Shown here piece by piece: positions 34,367 to 42,941 of a stretch of 64,000 nucleotides of DNA. Position numbers and translations under genes: made by a program. The notes beneath the pieces were generated by a model. It was not told the DNA's origin and did not search any database. It saw nothing but the letters and a program-made list of their open reading frames with translations. Every line of letters starts with the position of its first letter. The first letter of the stretch is position 1. Origin of the DNA: Paraburkholderia nodosa (GTDB taxonomy: Bacteria > Pseudomonadota > Gammaproteobacteria > Burkholderiales > Burkholderiaceae); NCBI RefSeq assembly GCF_001718195.1, contig NZ_MCNV01000011.1, forward strand, positions 124,001 to 188,000, written 5' to 3'.

Positions 34367-34400
34367 AATATAGGGGTGCCGCGATAGCCGAACAATCCGA
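34367..34400 (-). promoter_or_regulatory. Catabolic rhamnose promoter with LysR-type motif (copy 2)
   Basis: On the minus strand TCGGATTGTTCGGCTATC (34400-34383) contains the -35-like TTGTTC; 17 bp on lies TATATT. This matches the motif and spacing at the rhaM promoter, with 16 of 18 bases identical. The hydrolase start lies about 40 bp downstream of the -10. Confidence 0.7.
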
Positions 34401-34470
34401 AAGCCGCATGAGGCGATAGCGAAAGCGGATCGCGCCCGTTGTCGCGTTATGTGTCGTGGGTACGCAGAAG

Positions 34471-34508
34471 AACAAAAGCCCGCGAACGCCGTGGCGTACG
34501 CGGGCTTT
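34471..34508 (-). terminator. Terminator after glpF
   Basis: The arms AAAGCCCGCG and CGCGGGCTTT enclose a 14-nt loop and are followed on the minus strand by TTTTG. It separates the glycerol operon from the rhamnose operon downstream. Confidence 0.75.
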
Positions 34509-34558
34509 GTGCACTGCAACGCGCCTGGCTCGCAGGCGCGGCATGAGTCACAGCATGG

Positions 34559-35275
34559 TCAGTGCATCGCGTGCAGGTAGTGATAGAGACCGGCCGCCGC
34601 GGCACCGCCGGCAAGCGGCCCGAACACCGGAATCCACGCATAGCGCCAGTCGCTGTCGCGCTTGCCCGGAATCGGCAGCAGCGCGTGCATGATGCGCGGC
34701 GAGAGATCGCGCGCCGGGCTCATCGCGTAGCCGGTCGGGCCGCCGAGCGAAATGCCGATGCCGAGCACGAGCAGGCCCACGGGCAGCGCGTCGAGCGCGC
34801 CGAGTCCCACCTGCGGCGAGGCCAGATAAAGCACGCCCAGGATCAGCACGAAGGTGCAGATCGCTTCCGTCAACACGTTGTGCCGCTTGCTGCGAATAGC
34901 GGGCGCCGTGCAGAACACCGCGAGCTTGATATCCGGATCGGCTTCGTTCGCGAAGTGCTGTCGATAGGCAAGCCATACGAGCAGCGCGCCCGCCATGCCG
35001 CCGAGCATCTGCGCCGCGATATAACCGCCGACCTTCGACCACGCGAACTTGCCCGCGAGCGCCAGGCTGATCGTGACGATCGGGTTGAGGTGCGCGCCGC
35101 TGAACGAGGCAGTCACGTAGACCGCCACGAACACGGCCATGGCCCAGCCCATCACGATGACGATGAGGTCGGCGCCCTTGCCCTTCGTTTTTGCCAGCAG
35201 CACGTTCGCAACGGCGCCGTTACCGAGCAGCACGAGAATGGCCGTGCCGATGAATTCCGCAATATAGGGTGACAT
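34559..35275 (-). CDS. glpF: Glycerol facilitator GlpF (aquaglyceroporin)
   Basis: A 238-residue MIP-family channel with six membrane helices that lets glycerol diffuse across the inner membrane. Both pore half-helix motifs are altered: the first is NPI (residues 64-66, in HLNPIVT) and the second is SPA (186-188, in GYAMSPARDLSPR) rather than NPA. The arginine of the selectivity filter (R189) and the Asp after it, which marks glycerol channels, are kept. It follows glpK by 112 bp and ends at a terminator. The glycerol role is secure from the glpD-glpK context. Confidence 0.9.
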   Translation of the reverse strand: MSPYIAEFIGTAILVLLGNGAVANVLLAKTKGKGADLIVIVMGWAMAVFVAVYVTASFSGAHLNPIVTISLALAGKFAWSKVGGYIAAQMLGGMAGALLVWLAYRQHFANEADPDIKLAVFCTAPAIRSKRHNVLTEAICTFVLILGVLYLASPQVGLGALDALPVGLLVLGIGISLGGPTGYAMSPARDLSPRIMHALLPIPGKRDSDWRYAWIPVFGPLAGGAAAAGLYHYLHAMH

Positions 35276-35387
35276 GATTGTCGTAGTCTCTCTCTGCCCG
35301 CGCGGTGCATGCGCACGAAGCGCATGCGATCCCGCTGCGGGTTATGTTAATTAGTTATGCTTGTATGTTCTAAAGCTGACTCGCGGC

Positions 35388-36890
35388 TCAGTGCGAGTCG
35401 TCCGCCCAGGCCTTGGCCGCGCGCACCGCACGCTGCCAGCCTGCGCGACAGGCGTCGACCTGCGCGCCCTGCATCGACGGCGCGAAACGGCGGTCGAGCT
35501 TCCACTGGCTCTGCAGTTCGCCCACGTTCTGCCAGTAGCCGGTTGCGAGGCCTGCAAGGTAGGCCGCGCCGAGCGCCGTGGTTTCGGTGATCTTCGGGCG
35601 CACCGCATCCACGCCGAGCAGATCCGCCTGGAACTGCATGAGCAGGTTGTTCGCGCTCGCGCCGCCGTCCACGCGCAGCTCGCCCACGCTGATGCCCGAA
35701 TCCGCTTCCATGGCCGCCAGCACGTCGAGCGACTGGTACGCGATCGAATCGAGCGCCGCGCGCGCGAGATGCGCCGAGGTCGTGCCGCGCGTCACGCCGA
35801 ACAGCGTGCCGCGTGCGTGCGCGTTCCAGTGCGGTGCGCCGAGGCCCGCGAACGCCGGCACGAGGTACACGCCGTCCGTATGCGGGACGCTTGCGGCGAG
35901 CGCTTCGATTTCCGACGCGCTCTTGATGATGCCCATACCGTCGCGCAGCCACTGCACCACCGCGCCCGCGATGAAGATGCTGCCTTCGAGCGCATAGTTG
36001 ACTTCGTCGCCGATCTGCCACGCGATCGTCGTAACGAGGTTGTTCTTCGACTCGATGGGCTTCGTGCCCGTGTTCATCATCAGGAAGCAGCCCGTGCCGT
36101 AGGTGTTCTTCACCATGCCCGTGCTCGTGCACATCTGGCCGAACATCGCGGCCTGCTGGTCGCCCGCGATGCCGGCCAGCGGAATCTTCGAGGCGAACAC
36201 CGTGGTCTTGGTCGGACCATATACTTCGGATGACGAACGGACTTCGGGCAGCATGCTGCGTGGAATTTCGAGCGCGTCGAGCAACTCGTCGTCCCATTGG
36301 CGCGTGTGAATATTGAAGAGCATGGTGCGCGACGCATTCGTCACGTCGGTCACGTGCAGTTCGTGCTTCGTGAAGTTCCACACGAGCCAGCTGTCCACGG
36401 TGCCGAACGCGAGCTTGCCTTGACGCGCTTTTTCGCGTGCGCCGGGCACGTTGTCGAGAATCCAGCGAATCTTGGTTGCCGAGAAGTACGAATCGATCGG
36501 CAGACCCGTTTTCGCGCGCACTTTCTCTTCGAGGCCGCGCGCCTTGAGCGAGTCGCAGAAGTCGGCCGTGCGGCGGTCCTGCCAAACGATGGCGTTATAG
36601 ACGGGATGGCCCGTCTCCCGATCCCAGACGATCGTCGTCTCGCGCTGGTTCGTAATGCCGATCGCGGCGATGTTGGTGCCGTTCATGCCGGCGCGCGTCA
36701 CGGCCTCGGCGGCGACGCCCGCCTGGGTCGACCAGATTTCCTGCGGATCGTGCTCGACCCAGCCCGGCTGCGGATAAATCTGTTCGAACTCTTTCTGGGC
36801 AACCGAAACGATGTTGCCCTGGCGGTCGAAAAGCATGGCGCGCGAACTCGTGGTGCCCTGGTCGAGCGCAAGAATGTACTGTTCCTGCAT
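35388..36890 (-). CDS. glpK: Glycerol kinase
   Basis: A 500-residue FGGY kinase that phosphorylates glycerol to sn-glycerol 3-phosphate. The phosphate-binding DQGTTSSRAMLFD lies at the N-terminus. NAIVWQDRRTADFCD, LVWNFTKHELHVTDVTNASRTML, GIAGDQQAA and DGGASANNLLMQFQAD match the family throughout, and the length is typical. The start MQEQYILALDQGTT follows GGAGATGAGAG. It is the middle gene between glpD (93 bp upstream) and glpF. Confidence 0.97.
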   Translation of the reverse strand: MQEQYILALDQGTTSSRAMLFDRQGNIVSVAQKEFEQIYPQPGWVEHDPQEIWSTQAGVAAEAVTRAGMNGTNIAAIGITNQRETTIVWDRETGHPVYNAIVWQDRRTADFCDSLKARGLEEKVRAKTGLPIDSYFSATKIRWILDNVPGAREKARQGKLAFGTVDSWLVWNFTKHELHVTDVTNASRTMLFNIHTRQWDDELLDALEIPRSMLPEVRSSSEVYGPTKTTVFASKIPLAGIAGDQQAAMFGQMCTSTGMVKNTYGTGCFLMMNTGTKPIESKNNLVTTIAWQIGDEVNYALEGSIFIAGAVVQWLRDGMGIIKSASEIEALAASVPHTDGVYLVPAFAGLGAPHWNAHARGTLFGVTRGTTSAHLARAALDSIAYQSLDVLAAMEADSGISVGELRVDGGASANNLLMQFQADLLGVDAVRPKITETTALGAAYLAGLATGYWQNVGELQSQWKLDRRFAPSMQGAQVDACRAGWQRAVRAAKAWADDSH

Positions 36891-36983
36891 GTCTCTCATC
36901 TCCGTCTGTACTAGTTGTGATGACGCACCGCGGGGACGGCGCGTGGGGGGTACGTGACCTACCTTGCGTGATGCCGGCGAACT

Positions 36984-38534
36984 TCAGTGCTGCGCGGTCG
37001 CCGTCGCGCTTGTTGCGGCAAACCAGTGATCGATTGCGGCGGCCACGCCGTTGAGCGTGCCCGGCGCGACATGCAGGCCCAGCTTCGAGCGGCGCCACAA
37101 CACGTCTTCCGCGCGCGTGGCCCATTCGGCGTTGCGCAGGTAGCGCAATTCGGCCTCGAAGATGCCCGGCGCGACTTCGCAGCCGAGGCCCGCGAGCGAT
37201 TGCGCGTTGTCGAGCAGCCGCTCGGCGCGCGTGCCGTATGCGCGTGCGTAGCGGCGCGCAAGCGGTGCAGGCAGCCACGCATGGCGTCTCGCGAAGTCCT
37301 GCGCAAAGGGCTCGAAACGCGCGTTCGCGATATCGCCGCCGGGCAGCGGCGCGCCGGCCGTCCACGAAGGCGCGGCGTGGCCGAGCACGCGGCACAGCAT
37401 GTCCGATGCCTCTTCCGCGAGCTTGCGGAAGGTCGTGATCTTGCCGCCGAACACCGAAAGCAGCGGCGCGCCGGCGGTTTCGTCGAGTTCGAGCTTGTAG
37501 TCGCGCGTGACGGCGGACGCATTCTCCGCGCCCTCTTCCTCGAGCAGCGGACGCACGCCCGAGTAGGTCCATCGCACGTCGGTCGGCGAGATCTTGCGCT
37601 TGAAATAACGGTTGATCGACTCGCACAGGTAGCGCGTTTCGTCGCCGTCGATCGAGACCTTCGCGGGGTCGTGGTGATACTCCACGTCGGTCGTGCCGAT
37701 GAGCGTGAAGTCGTGCTCGTACGGAATCGCGAAGATGATGCGCTTGTCCGGGTTCTGGAAGATGTACGCGTGGTCGTGCTCGAACAGGCGCTTCGTGACG
37801 ATATGACTGCCCTTCACGAGCCGCACGCTGTGCTGCGCGCCGCGCCCGAGCGCACCGTGGAGCACCTCGCCCACCCACGGCCCGGCCGCGTTGGCGATGG
37901 CGCGAGCGCGCACGTCGAAGGTGCTGCCGTCCGGGCGGCGCAGGAGCGCCTGCCATTCGCTTTGCGCGCCGTTCGTGGCGTTCGTGCGCACGGCGGATAC
38001 GAGCTTCGTGCGCGTGAGGATTTGCGCGCCGCGCTCCTGCGCGTCGAGCGCGTTGAGCACGACGAGGCGCGCGTCGTCGACCCAGCCGTCCGAATACACG
38101 AAGCCGCGCTGGATCGAGTCGATGAGCGGCTCACCCGCCGCATGGCGGCGCATGTCGATGCCGCGCGAGCCCGGCAGCAATTCCCGCTTCGCAAGATGGT
38201 CGTAGAGAAACAGGCCCATGCGAATGAGCCAGGCGGGACGCAGATTCGGCATGTGCGGCATGACGAAACGCAGCGGCCACATGATGTGGGGCGCCGCGCG
38301 CAGCAGCGTTTCGCGCTCCTGCAGCGCCTTGCGCACGAGCCCGAATTCCCTGTACTCGAGATAGCGCAGCCCACCGTGAATCAGCTTGGTGCTGCACGAC
38401 GAGGTATGCGAGGCGAGATCGTCCTGCTCGCAAAGGAGCACCGACAACCCGCGGCCGGCCGCGTCGCGCGCGATGCCCGCGCCGTTGATCCCGCCGCCCA
38501 CGACGAGCAGATCGTACCGGTTCTGTTGAGTCAC
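36984..38534 (-). CDS. glpD: Aerobic glycerol-3-phosphate dehydrogenase
   Basis: A 516-residue FAD enzyme of the inner membrane face that oxidises glycerol 3-phosphate to dihydroxyacetone phosphate and feeds the quinone pool. The FAD motif VVGGGINGAGIARDAAGRGL starts at about residue 11. STKLIHGGLRYLEYREF, GTTDVEYHHDPAKV and VFGGKITTFRKLAEEA are the family blocks. The GTG at VTQQNRYDLL is chosen because longer frames run through the GlpR operator. The ribosome site AGCAGG is close to the start. It is the first gene of the glpDKF run. Confidence 0.95.
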   Translation of the reverse strand: MTQQNRYDLLVVGGGINGAGIARDAAGRGLSVLLCEQDDLASHTSSCSTKLIHGGLRYLEYREFGLVRKALQERETLLRAAPHIMWPLRFVMPHMPNLRPAWLIRMGLFLYDHLAKRELLPGSRGIDMRRHAAGEPLIDSIQRGFVYSDGWVDDARLVVLNALDAQERGAQILTRTKLVSAVRTNATNGAQSEWQALLRRPDGSTFDVRARAIANAAGPWVGEVLHGALGRGAQHSVRLVKGSHIVTKRLFEHDHAYIFQNPDKRIIFAIPYEHDFTLIGTTDVEYHHDPAKVSIDGDETRYLCESINRYFKRKISPTDVRWTYSGVRPLLEEEGAENASAVTRDYKLELDETAGAPLLSVFGGKITTFRKLAEEASDMLCRVLGHAAPSWTAGAPLPGGDIANARFEPFAQDFARRHAWLPAPLARRYARAYGTRAERLLDNAQSLAGLGCEVAPGIFEAELRYLRNAEWATRAEDVLWRRSKLGLHVAPGTLNGVAAAIDHWFAATSATATAQH

Positions 38535-38569
38535 CCTGCTGTGTCCCTGAAAGAAAAACGAACCTCGAA

Positions 38570-38680
38570 ATGTTCGAATTCGAAATTTATCGAACATGAA
38601 CGAAAAAGTAAAGGTTCGATTTTCGGGCTTTTGACCGAAAGCAGTGCGTAAACGAACATACATCGGACATTATCGAACGT
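38570..38680. promoter_or_regulatory. GlpR operator cluster upstream of glpD
   Basis: ATGTTCG-AATT-CGAAATT (38570-38587) fits the GlpR consensus (ATGTTCG, 4 bp, CGAACAT) with two mismatches. Further half sites are CGAACAT at 38591 and 38653, CGGACAT at 38664 and CGAACGT at 38674; the last three are spaced 10-11 bp. Repressor binding at several phased sites is inferred from this. Confidence 0.7.
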
Positions 38681-38825
38681 TCGTCGGGCGCGAATGAAAA
38701 CGGGGCCTTGCGCGCCCGATGGGCAGCACCCCGCCCGCTCGCGAAGCGCGTTGGATGGCAGATCGGAAATGGAGAAGACGCACAGACGACGCGCCCGGAA
38801 AAAGCGCGTACGAAAATCCCGCGGC

Positions 38826-39605
38826 TTATGCGGCGACGTGAACCTGCGTGCCCGCGGCGAGCACCGCCTCGTTCATTTCCTCGGGCAGCGGCTGGTCGGT
38901 GAAGAGCGCGTGAATCTGGCTCAGGTGCCCCTGGCGCACGAGCGCCGGGCGGCCGACCTTCGAATGGTCGGCCACGAGGTAGACCGTGCGCGCATGCTCG
39001 ATGATGGCCTGCGCCACGCGGACTTCGCGCGTGTCGAAGTCGCGCAGCGTGCCGTCGGTCTCGATGGCCGAGGTGCCGATGATCGCGTAATCCACCTTGA
39101 ACTGGCGGATGAAGTCGATGGTGTGCTCGCCGACGATGCCTTTGTCCCAGGGCCGCACGACGCCGCCCGTGATCATCACTTCGCAGTCGGGGTAGCCGCT
39201 CATCACGCTCGCCACGTTGAGGTTGTTCGTGACGACGCGCAGTCCCTGATGATGATTGAGCGCGCGCGCGACTTCCTCGGTCGTGGTGCCGAGGTTGATG
39301 AAGAGCGAGGCCTGATCGGGAATGTGCTGGGCCGCCAGGGCCGCGATGCGGCGCTTCTCCTCGTGGAACATGTGCTGCCGTGCACTGTACGAGACGTTCT
39401 CCGCACTCGTGGGCAGGCTCGCGCCGCCGTGATAGCGGCGCAGCAGATTCATGTCGGCGAGCCAGTTCACGTCGCGGCGAATGGTTTGCGGCGTGACGTC
39501 GAAATGCGAGGCGAGATCGTCGACCGTGACGAAGCCGTCGCGTTGCACCCATTCGAGCATTGCCTGCTGGCGCGCGTTCAGGGTGAGGCGAGGATCTCGT
39601 GTCAT
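38826..39605 (-). CDS. glpR: DeoR-family glycerol regulon repressor GlpR
   Basis: A 259-residue regulator. The N-terminal DeoR winged helix (residues about 8-60) includes VQRDGFVTVDDLASHFDVTP, then QTIRRDVNWLADMNLLRRYHGGA. The sugar-isomerase-like effector domain has INLGTTTEEVARAL, VVTNNLNVA, VDYAIIGTSAIETDG, FDTREVRVAQAI and VADHSKVGRPA, matching E. coli GlpR. It should bind glycerol 3-phosphate and release its operators. An in-frame ATG five codons upstream (MPNEP) is possible. The gene is upstream of and parallel to glpD, with 291 bp between them holding the operators. Confidence 0.93.
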   Translation of the reverse strand: MTRDPRLTLNARQQAMLEWVQRDGFVTVDDLASHFDVTPQTIRRDVNWLADMNLLRRYHGGASLPTSAENVSYSARQHMFHEEKRRIAALAAQHIPDQASLFINLGTTTEEVARALNHHQGLRVVTNNLNVASVMSGYPDCEVMITGGVVRPWDKGIVGEHTIDFIRQFKVDYAIIGTSAIETDGTLRDFDTREVRVAQAIIEHARTVYLVADHSKVGRPALVRQGHLSQIHALFTDQPLPEEMNEAVLAAGTQVHVAA

Positions 39606-39676
39606 TGGCTCGTTTGGCATGCAAGTGAGGACCGACCTATTGTAAGGGCTTGCCCACCCGAATCAGGAGAAAGCCG

Positions 39677-40138
39677 ATGCATGCCGTACGCAAATGGATA
39701 GCAGGCGCCGCCGTGGCCGCCATGCTGGCCCCGCTGTGGGCCCCGCTGCTGAACCCGCTTCCCGCCGCCGCGCAAACGAACCCCGGCGCGACGCCTCCGG
39801 CTGCGCCCGCCGCCTCCGCCACGCCAGCCGGCGACGGCACCTTCCTCCTGACGATCTTCCTGAAGCACGACGAGTCGAAGCCGCTGCCGAAGATCAATCA
39901 GCAACTCGCGGAACAGGGCTTCTACAAGGCCTTCCCGCCGCCCGGCATCGAAGTGGTCTCGTGGTACGTGATGATGGGGATCGGCCAGGTCGTGACGCTG
40001 CGGGTGCCCGCCGACCGGCTGCGCGAGGTGAACCGCGCGATCGAGGAAACCGCATGGGGCGGCTACCACACGGAGTTTTATCCGACCTATGACTACAAGG
40101 CGCACGCCGAGCAGGCGCGGGCGCGCAACGGCAAGTAG
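39677..40138 (+). CDS. Secreted small protein of unknown function
   Basis: A 153-residue protein with a clear signal peptide (residues about 1-30: basic start, hydrophobic AGAAVAAMLAPLWAPLLNPL, cleavage after AAA or AAQ). A Pro/Ala-rich linker follows, then a compact domain (FLLTIFLKHDESKPLPKINQ, VVSWYVMMGIGQVVTLRVPA, WGGYHTEFYPTYDY). That domain looks like a small alpha/beta fold, possibly a ferredoxin-like barrel. AGGAG precedes the ATG. I do not recognise the family; the final product is probably periplasmic. Confidence 0.75.
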   Translation: MHAVRKWIAGAAVAAMLAPLWAPLLNPLPAAAQTNPGATPPAAPAASATPAGDGTFLLTIFLKHDESKPLPKINQQLAEQGFYKAFPPPGIEVVSWYVMMGIGQVVTLRVPADRLREVNRAIEETAWGGYHTEFYPTYDYKAHAEQARARNGK

Positions 40139-40232
40139 CGGGACGCGGGCGCGCCCTGAAGCAGGCGCGCCCAGGGTTGCCCCGAAGCTTCCGTTAAAAT
40201 GCTGCGCTTTCTCTATTCCCCCGCCGCGCCCG

Positions 40233-41624
40233 ATGCACTCCGCTCCATCGACCTCGCCCGCCGCTGCCCGCGAAGCGAACGACACCGAACTCACCCACGA
40301 CCTCGTCTACGGCCCCAACGACCGCCCCGCGCCCACCATCGCCTTCGTGGCCGCGCTCCAGCATCTGCTCGCGATCCTCGTGCCGATCGTGACGCCAGGG
40401 CTCCTGATCTGCCAGGCGCTGGGCGTCTCCAGCCGCGACACCACGCTGATCGTCTCGATGTCGCTGGTGATCTCCGGCATCGCCACGTTCCTGCAATGCA
40501 AGCGCGTCGGGCCGCTCGGCGCAGGCCTGCTCATCGTGCAGGGCACGAGCTTCAACTTCGTCGGACCGCTCATCGCGGGCGGCAGCCTGATGGTCAAGCA
40601 GGGCACGCCCGTCGAATCCGTGATGGCCGCCATCTTCGGCGTCGTCATTGCGGGCTCGTTCGTCGAAATGGCCGTGTCGCGCATCCTGCCCTTCGTCAAG
40701 CGGCTCATCACCCCGCTCGTCACCGGCATCGTCGTGCTGCTGATCGGCCTCACGCTCATCAAGGTCGGCCTCATCAGCATGGGCGGCGGCTATGGCGCCA
40801 TCGCCAAAGGCAACTTCGCGAGCGTCCAGAACCTCACGCTCTCGGGCCTCGTGCTCGGCACCATCATCGTGCTCAACCGCGTGCCCGTCGTCTGGGTGCG
40901 CAGCACGGCGCTCGTCATCGCACTCGCCATCGGCTATATCGTTGCGGGCGCAATGGGTCGGCTCGACTTCACCGGCGCGCGCGAAGCCGCGCTGTTCCAG
41001 ATTCCGACCCCGCTGCATTTCGGCCTGGGCTTCTCGTGGTCGCTCTTCGTGCCGATGCTGATCATCTACCTCGTGACCTCGCTCGAAGCGATCGGCGACG
41101 TCACCGCCACCAGCAAGGTGTCGAAGGAGCCGGTGGAAGGCCCGGTGTGGATGCGGCGCATCAAGGGCGGCGTACTCGTGAACGGCTTCAACTCGCTGCT
41201 CGCGGGCTTCTTCAACACGTTTCCCAGCTCCGTGTTCGCGCAGAACAACGGCGTCATCCAGCTCACCGGCATTGCCAGCCGCCACGTTGGCCTCTGGATC
41301 GCGGGCATGCTCGTCGTGCTGGGCCTCTTCCCGCCCGTGGCCGGCTTGCTGCAGGCCGTACCCGAACCCGTGCTGGGCGGCGCAGCCATGGTGATGTTCG
41401 GCGCGGTGGCCGCTTCGGGCATCAACATCCTCGCGGGCACGCGCCTCGACCGCCGCGCGCTGCTCATCATCGCCGTGTCGCTGGCACTGGGCCTGGGCGT
41501 CTCGCAGGTGCCGGAGATTCTGACCAGCCTCCCGCATGCGCTCAAGAACGTGCTGGAGTCGGGCGTCGCAACGGGCGGCATTTGCGCGCTCGTGATGAAC
41601 TGGTTCCTGCCGGAAAAGGCTTAA
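40233..41624 (+). CDS. NCS2-family nucleobase (xanthine/uracil) permease
   Basis: A 463-residue inner-membrane symporter with 12-14 hydrophobic segments. ALQHLLAILVPIVTPGLLIC opens the membrane domain. The family hallmarks are SLEAIGDVTATSKVS (conserved Glu in helix 8) and FNTFPSSVFAQNNGVIQLTGIASRHVG (QNxG motif). The QNNG and SxEAIGD variants point to the xanthine/urate side of the family rather than UraA, but the substrate is not settled. It ends in a strong terminator. A TAAAAT at 40195-40200 may be its -10. Confidence 0.88.
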   Translation: MHSAPSTSPAAAREANDTELTHDLVYGPNDRPAPTIAFVAALQHLLAILVPIVTPGLLICQALGVSSRDTTLIVSMSLVISGIATFLQCKRVGPLGAGLLIVQGTSFNFVGPLIAGGSLMVKQGTPVESVMAAIFGVVIAGSFVEMAVSRILPFVKRLITPLVTGIVVLLIGLTLIKVGLISMGGGYGAIAKGNFASVQNLTLSGLVLGTIIVLNRVPVVWVRSTALVIALAIGYIVAGAMGRLDFTGAREAALFQIPTPLHFGLGFSWSLFVPMLIIYLVTSLEAIGDVTATSKVSKEPVEGPVWMRRIKGGVLVNGFNSLLAGFFNTFPSSVFAQNNGVIQLTGIASRHVGLWIAGMLVVLGLFPPVAGLLQAVPEPVLGGAAMVMFGAVAASGINILAGTRLDRRALLIIAVSLALGLGVSQVPEILTSLPHALKNVLESGVATGGICALVMNWFLPEKA

Positions 41625-41633
41625 CGCTCGTCG

Positions 41634-41669
41634 AGCGTGTGGCCCTGATGCCGGGCCGCACGCTTTTTT
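41634..41669 (+). terminator. Terminator after the NCS2 permease
   Basis: The 12-bp stem AGCGTGTGGCCC / GGGCCGCACGCT (one G-T pair) is followed by six T. A textbook Rho-independent terminator. Confidence 0.9.
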
Positions 41670-41670
41670 A

Positions 41671-41719
41671 TTGACCGCAATTTCCAATTTACTGGATAAT
41701 GACTCCATCATCTTGGAAA
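41671..41719 (+). promoter_or_regulatory. XRE-cupin promoter with two TCCA-N6-TGGA dyads
   Basis: TTGACC (41671-41676) and GATAAT (41695-41700) are 18 bp apart. Two identical-architecture dyads, TCCA-N6-TGGA, lie at 41683-41696 and 41704-41717, exactly 21 bp (two helical turns) apart. One covers the spacer and -10 and the other the start of transcription, as expected of an autorepressor. Confidence 0.6.
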
Positions 41720-41727
41720 CGAACCCC

Positions 41728-42318
41728 ATGGATACCCCGACCGACGCCGGCATCAACGAGCGCATTGCCCGCTGCGTGCGCGACCTGCGCGCCACGCGCG
41801 GCCTCACGCTCGACGCGCTGGCCGCGCGCAGCGGCGTGAGCCGTTCGATGATCTCGATGATCGAGCGCGGCGCCGCCAGCCCCACGGCCGTAGTGCTCGA
41901 AAAGCTCGCGGCGGGGCTGTCGGTCTCGATGGCGAGCCTGTTCGGCGCCAGCGGCGAGAGCACGCCCGCCGAGCCGCTGGTACGCCGTGCGCAGCAGGTA
42001 CAGTGGCGCGACCCGCAATCGGGCTATACGCGCCGGAGCGTGTCGCCGCCCAACTGGCCTTCGCCGATCCAGCTGGTCGAAGTGGATTTCCCGGCCGGCG
42101 CGCGCGTAGCCTACGAAACGGGCAGCCGCGAGACTGTGATTCACCAGCAGGTCTGGGTGATGGAAGGACGGATCGACGTGGAACTGGGCACCGAACGGCA
42201 TGCGCTTCATGCAGGCGATTGCCTCGCCATGCGGCTCGATCAGCCGCTCATCTTCAGCAATCCCGGTTCGCAGGCCGCGCGTTACGTCGTCGCGATTTGC
42301 GATGCGAGCGGACTCTGA
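41728..42318 (+). CDS. XRE-family regulator with cupin sensor domain
   Basis: A 196-residue regulator. The helix-turn-helix (residues about 10-65) reads IARCVRDLRATRGLTLDALA, then ARSGVSRSMISMIERGAASP. The C-terminal half is a cupin (ETVIHQQVWVMEGRIDVELG, then HALHAGDCLAMRLDQPLIFSNP). PuuR-like proteins of this build usually repress small catabolic operons and sense the substrate in the cupin. The GNAT gene follows by 53 bp and probably shares the transcript. Two tandem dyads in front suggest autoregulation. Confidence 0.87.
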   Translation: MDTPTDAGINERIARCVRDLRATRGLTLDALAARSGVSRSMISMIERGAASPTAVVLEKLAAGLSVSMASLFGASGESTPAEPLVRRAQQVQWRDPQSGYTRRSVSPPNWPSPIQLVEVDFPAGARVAYETGSRETVIHQQVWVMEGRIDVELGTERHALHAGDCLAMRLDQPLIFSNPGSQAARYVVAICDASGL

Positions 42319-42371
42319 ACCCGCGTCATTCGCCTCGATCTTCCAGCCTTTTCATTTAAAGAGGATTCCCC

Positions 42372-42920
42372 ATGAATTCGAACTCACGCAGCGATGGCGT
42401 GCGCTTCATCGATTGCAACGAAACGGACCACGCGTCGGCGATTCTCGAGATCCTCAACGACGCGATCGTCAATTCGACCGCGCTCTACGACTACAAGCCG
42501 CGTCCGCCCGAGGCCATGGTCACGTGGTTCGGCACCAAGCGCGCGAACGGTTTTCCGGTGGTGGGCGCCGTAGACGAGGCCGGCACGCTGCTCGGCTTCG
42601 CGAGCTGGGGCACGTTTCGCGCGTTTCCCGCCAACAAGTACACGGTCGAGCACAGCGTCTACGTGCACCGCGACCAGCGCGGCCGCGGCCTCGGCGAACG
42701 CCTGCTGCTCGAGTTGATCCGCCGCGCCCGTGAGGAACAGATTCACGTGATCGTCGGCTGCATCGACGCCGCCAATGCCGGCAGCATCGCGCTGCACGTC
42801 AAGCTGGGCTTCACGCACTCGGGCACGATCAAGGAAGCGGGATTCAAGTTCGGACGCTGGCTCGACGCCGCGTTTTACCAGCTCAATCTGGAGATGCCCG
42901 CCCCGCCGGTGGACGGCTGA
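42372..42920 (+). CDS. GNAT-family N-acetyltransferase (phosphinothricin-acetyltransferase-like)
   Basis: A 182-residue acetyltransferase. The acetyl-CoA loop reads RDQRGRGLGERLL (Q/RxxGxG/A motif), followed by HVIVGCIDAANAGSIALHVKLGFTHSGTIKEAGFKFGRWLDAAFYQL. That ending, with ILNDAIVNSTALYDYKPRP near the start, is the pattern of the Pat/Bar/YncA subgroup, which acetylates free amino groups of small molecules such as methionine sulfoximine. AGAGGA precedes the ATG. Pairing with the XRE-cupin gene suggests substrate-controlled expression. Confidence 0.87.
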   Translation: MNSNSRSDGVRFIDCNETDHASAILEILNDAIVNSTALYDYKPRPPEAMVTWFGTKRANGFPVVGAVDEAGTLLGFASWGTFRAFPANKYTVEHSVYVHRDQRGRGLGERLLLELIRRAREEQIHVIVGCIDAANAGSIALHVKLGFTHSGTIKEAGFKFGRWLDAAFYQLNLEMPAPPVDG

Positions 42921-42941
42921 GGCGAGCGCGCGCCTCGCGAC

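Noticed and set aside
38535..38663. Longer glpD start (MYVRLRTAF...)
   Set aside because: The extension runs through the GlpR operators and is not homologous to GlpD; the FAD motif follows closely after the GTG at 38534.
40147..40172. GC-rich hairpin after the secreted small protein
   Set aside because: A 9-bp stem without a T run, right in front of the permease promoter region; not enough to call a terminator.
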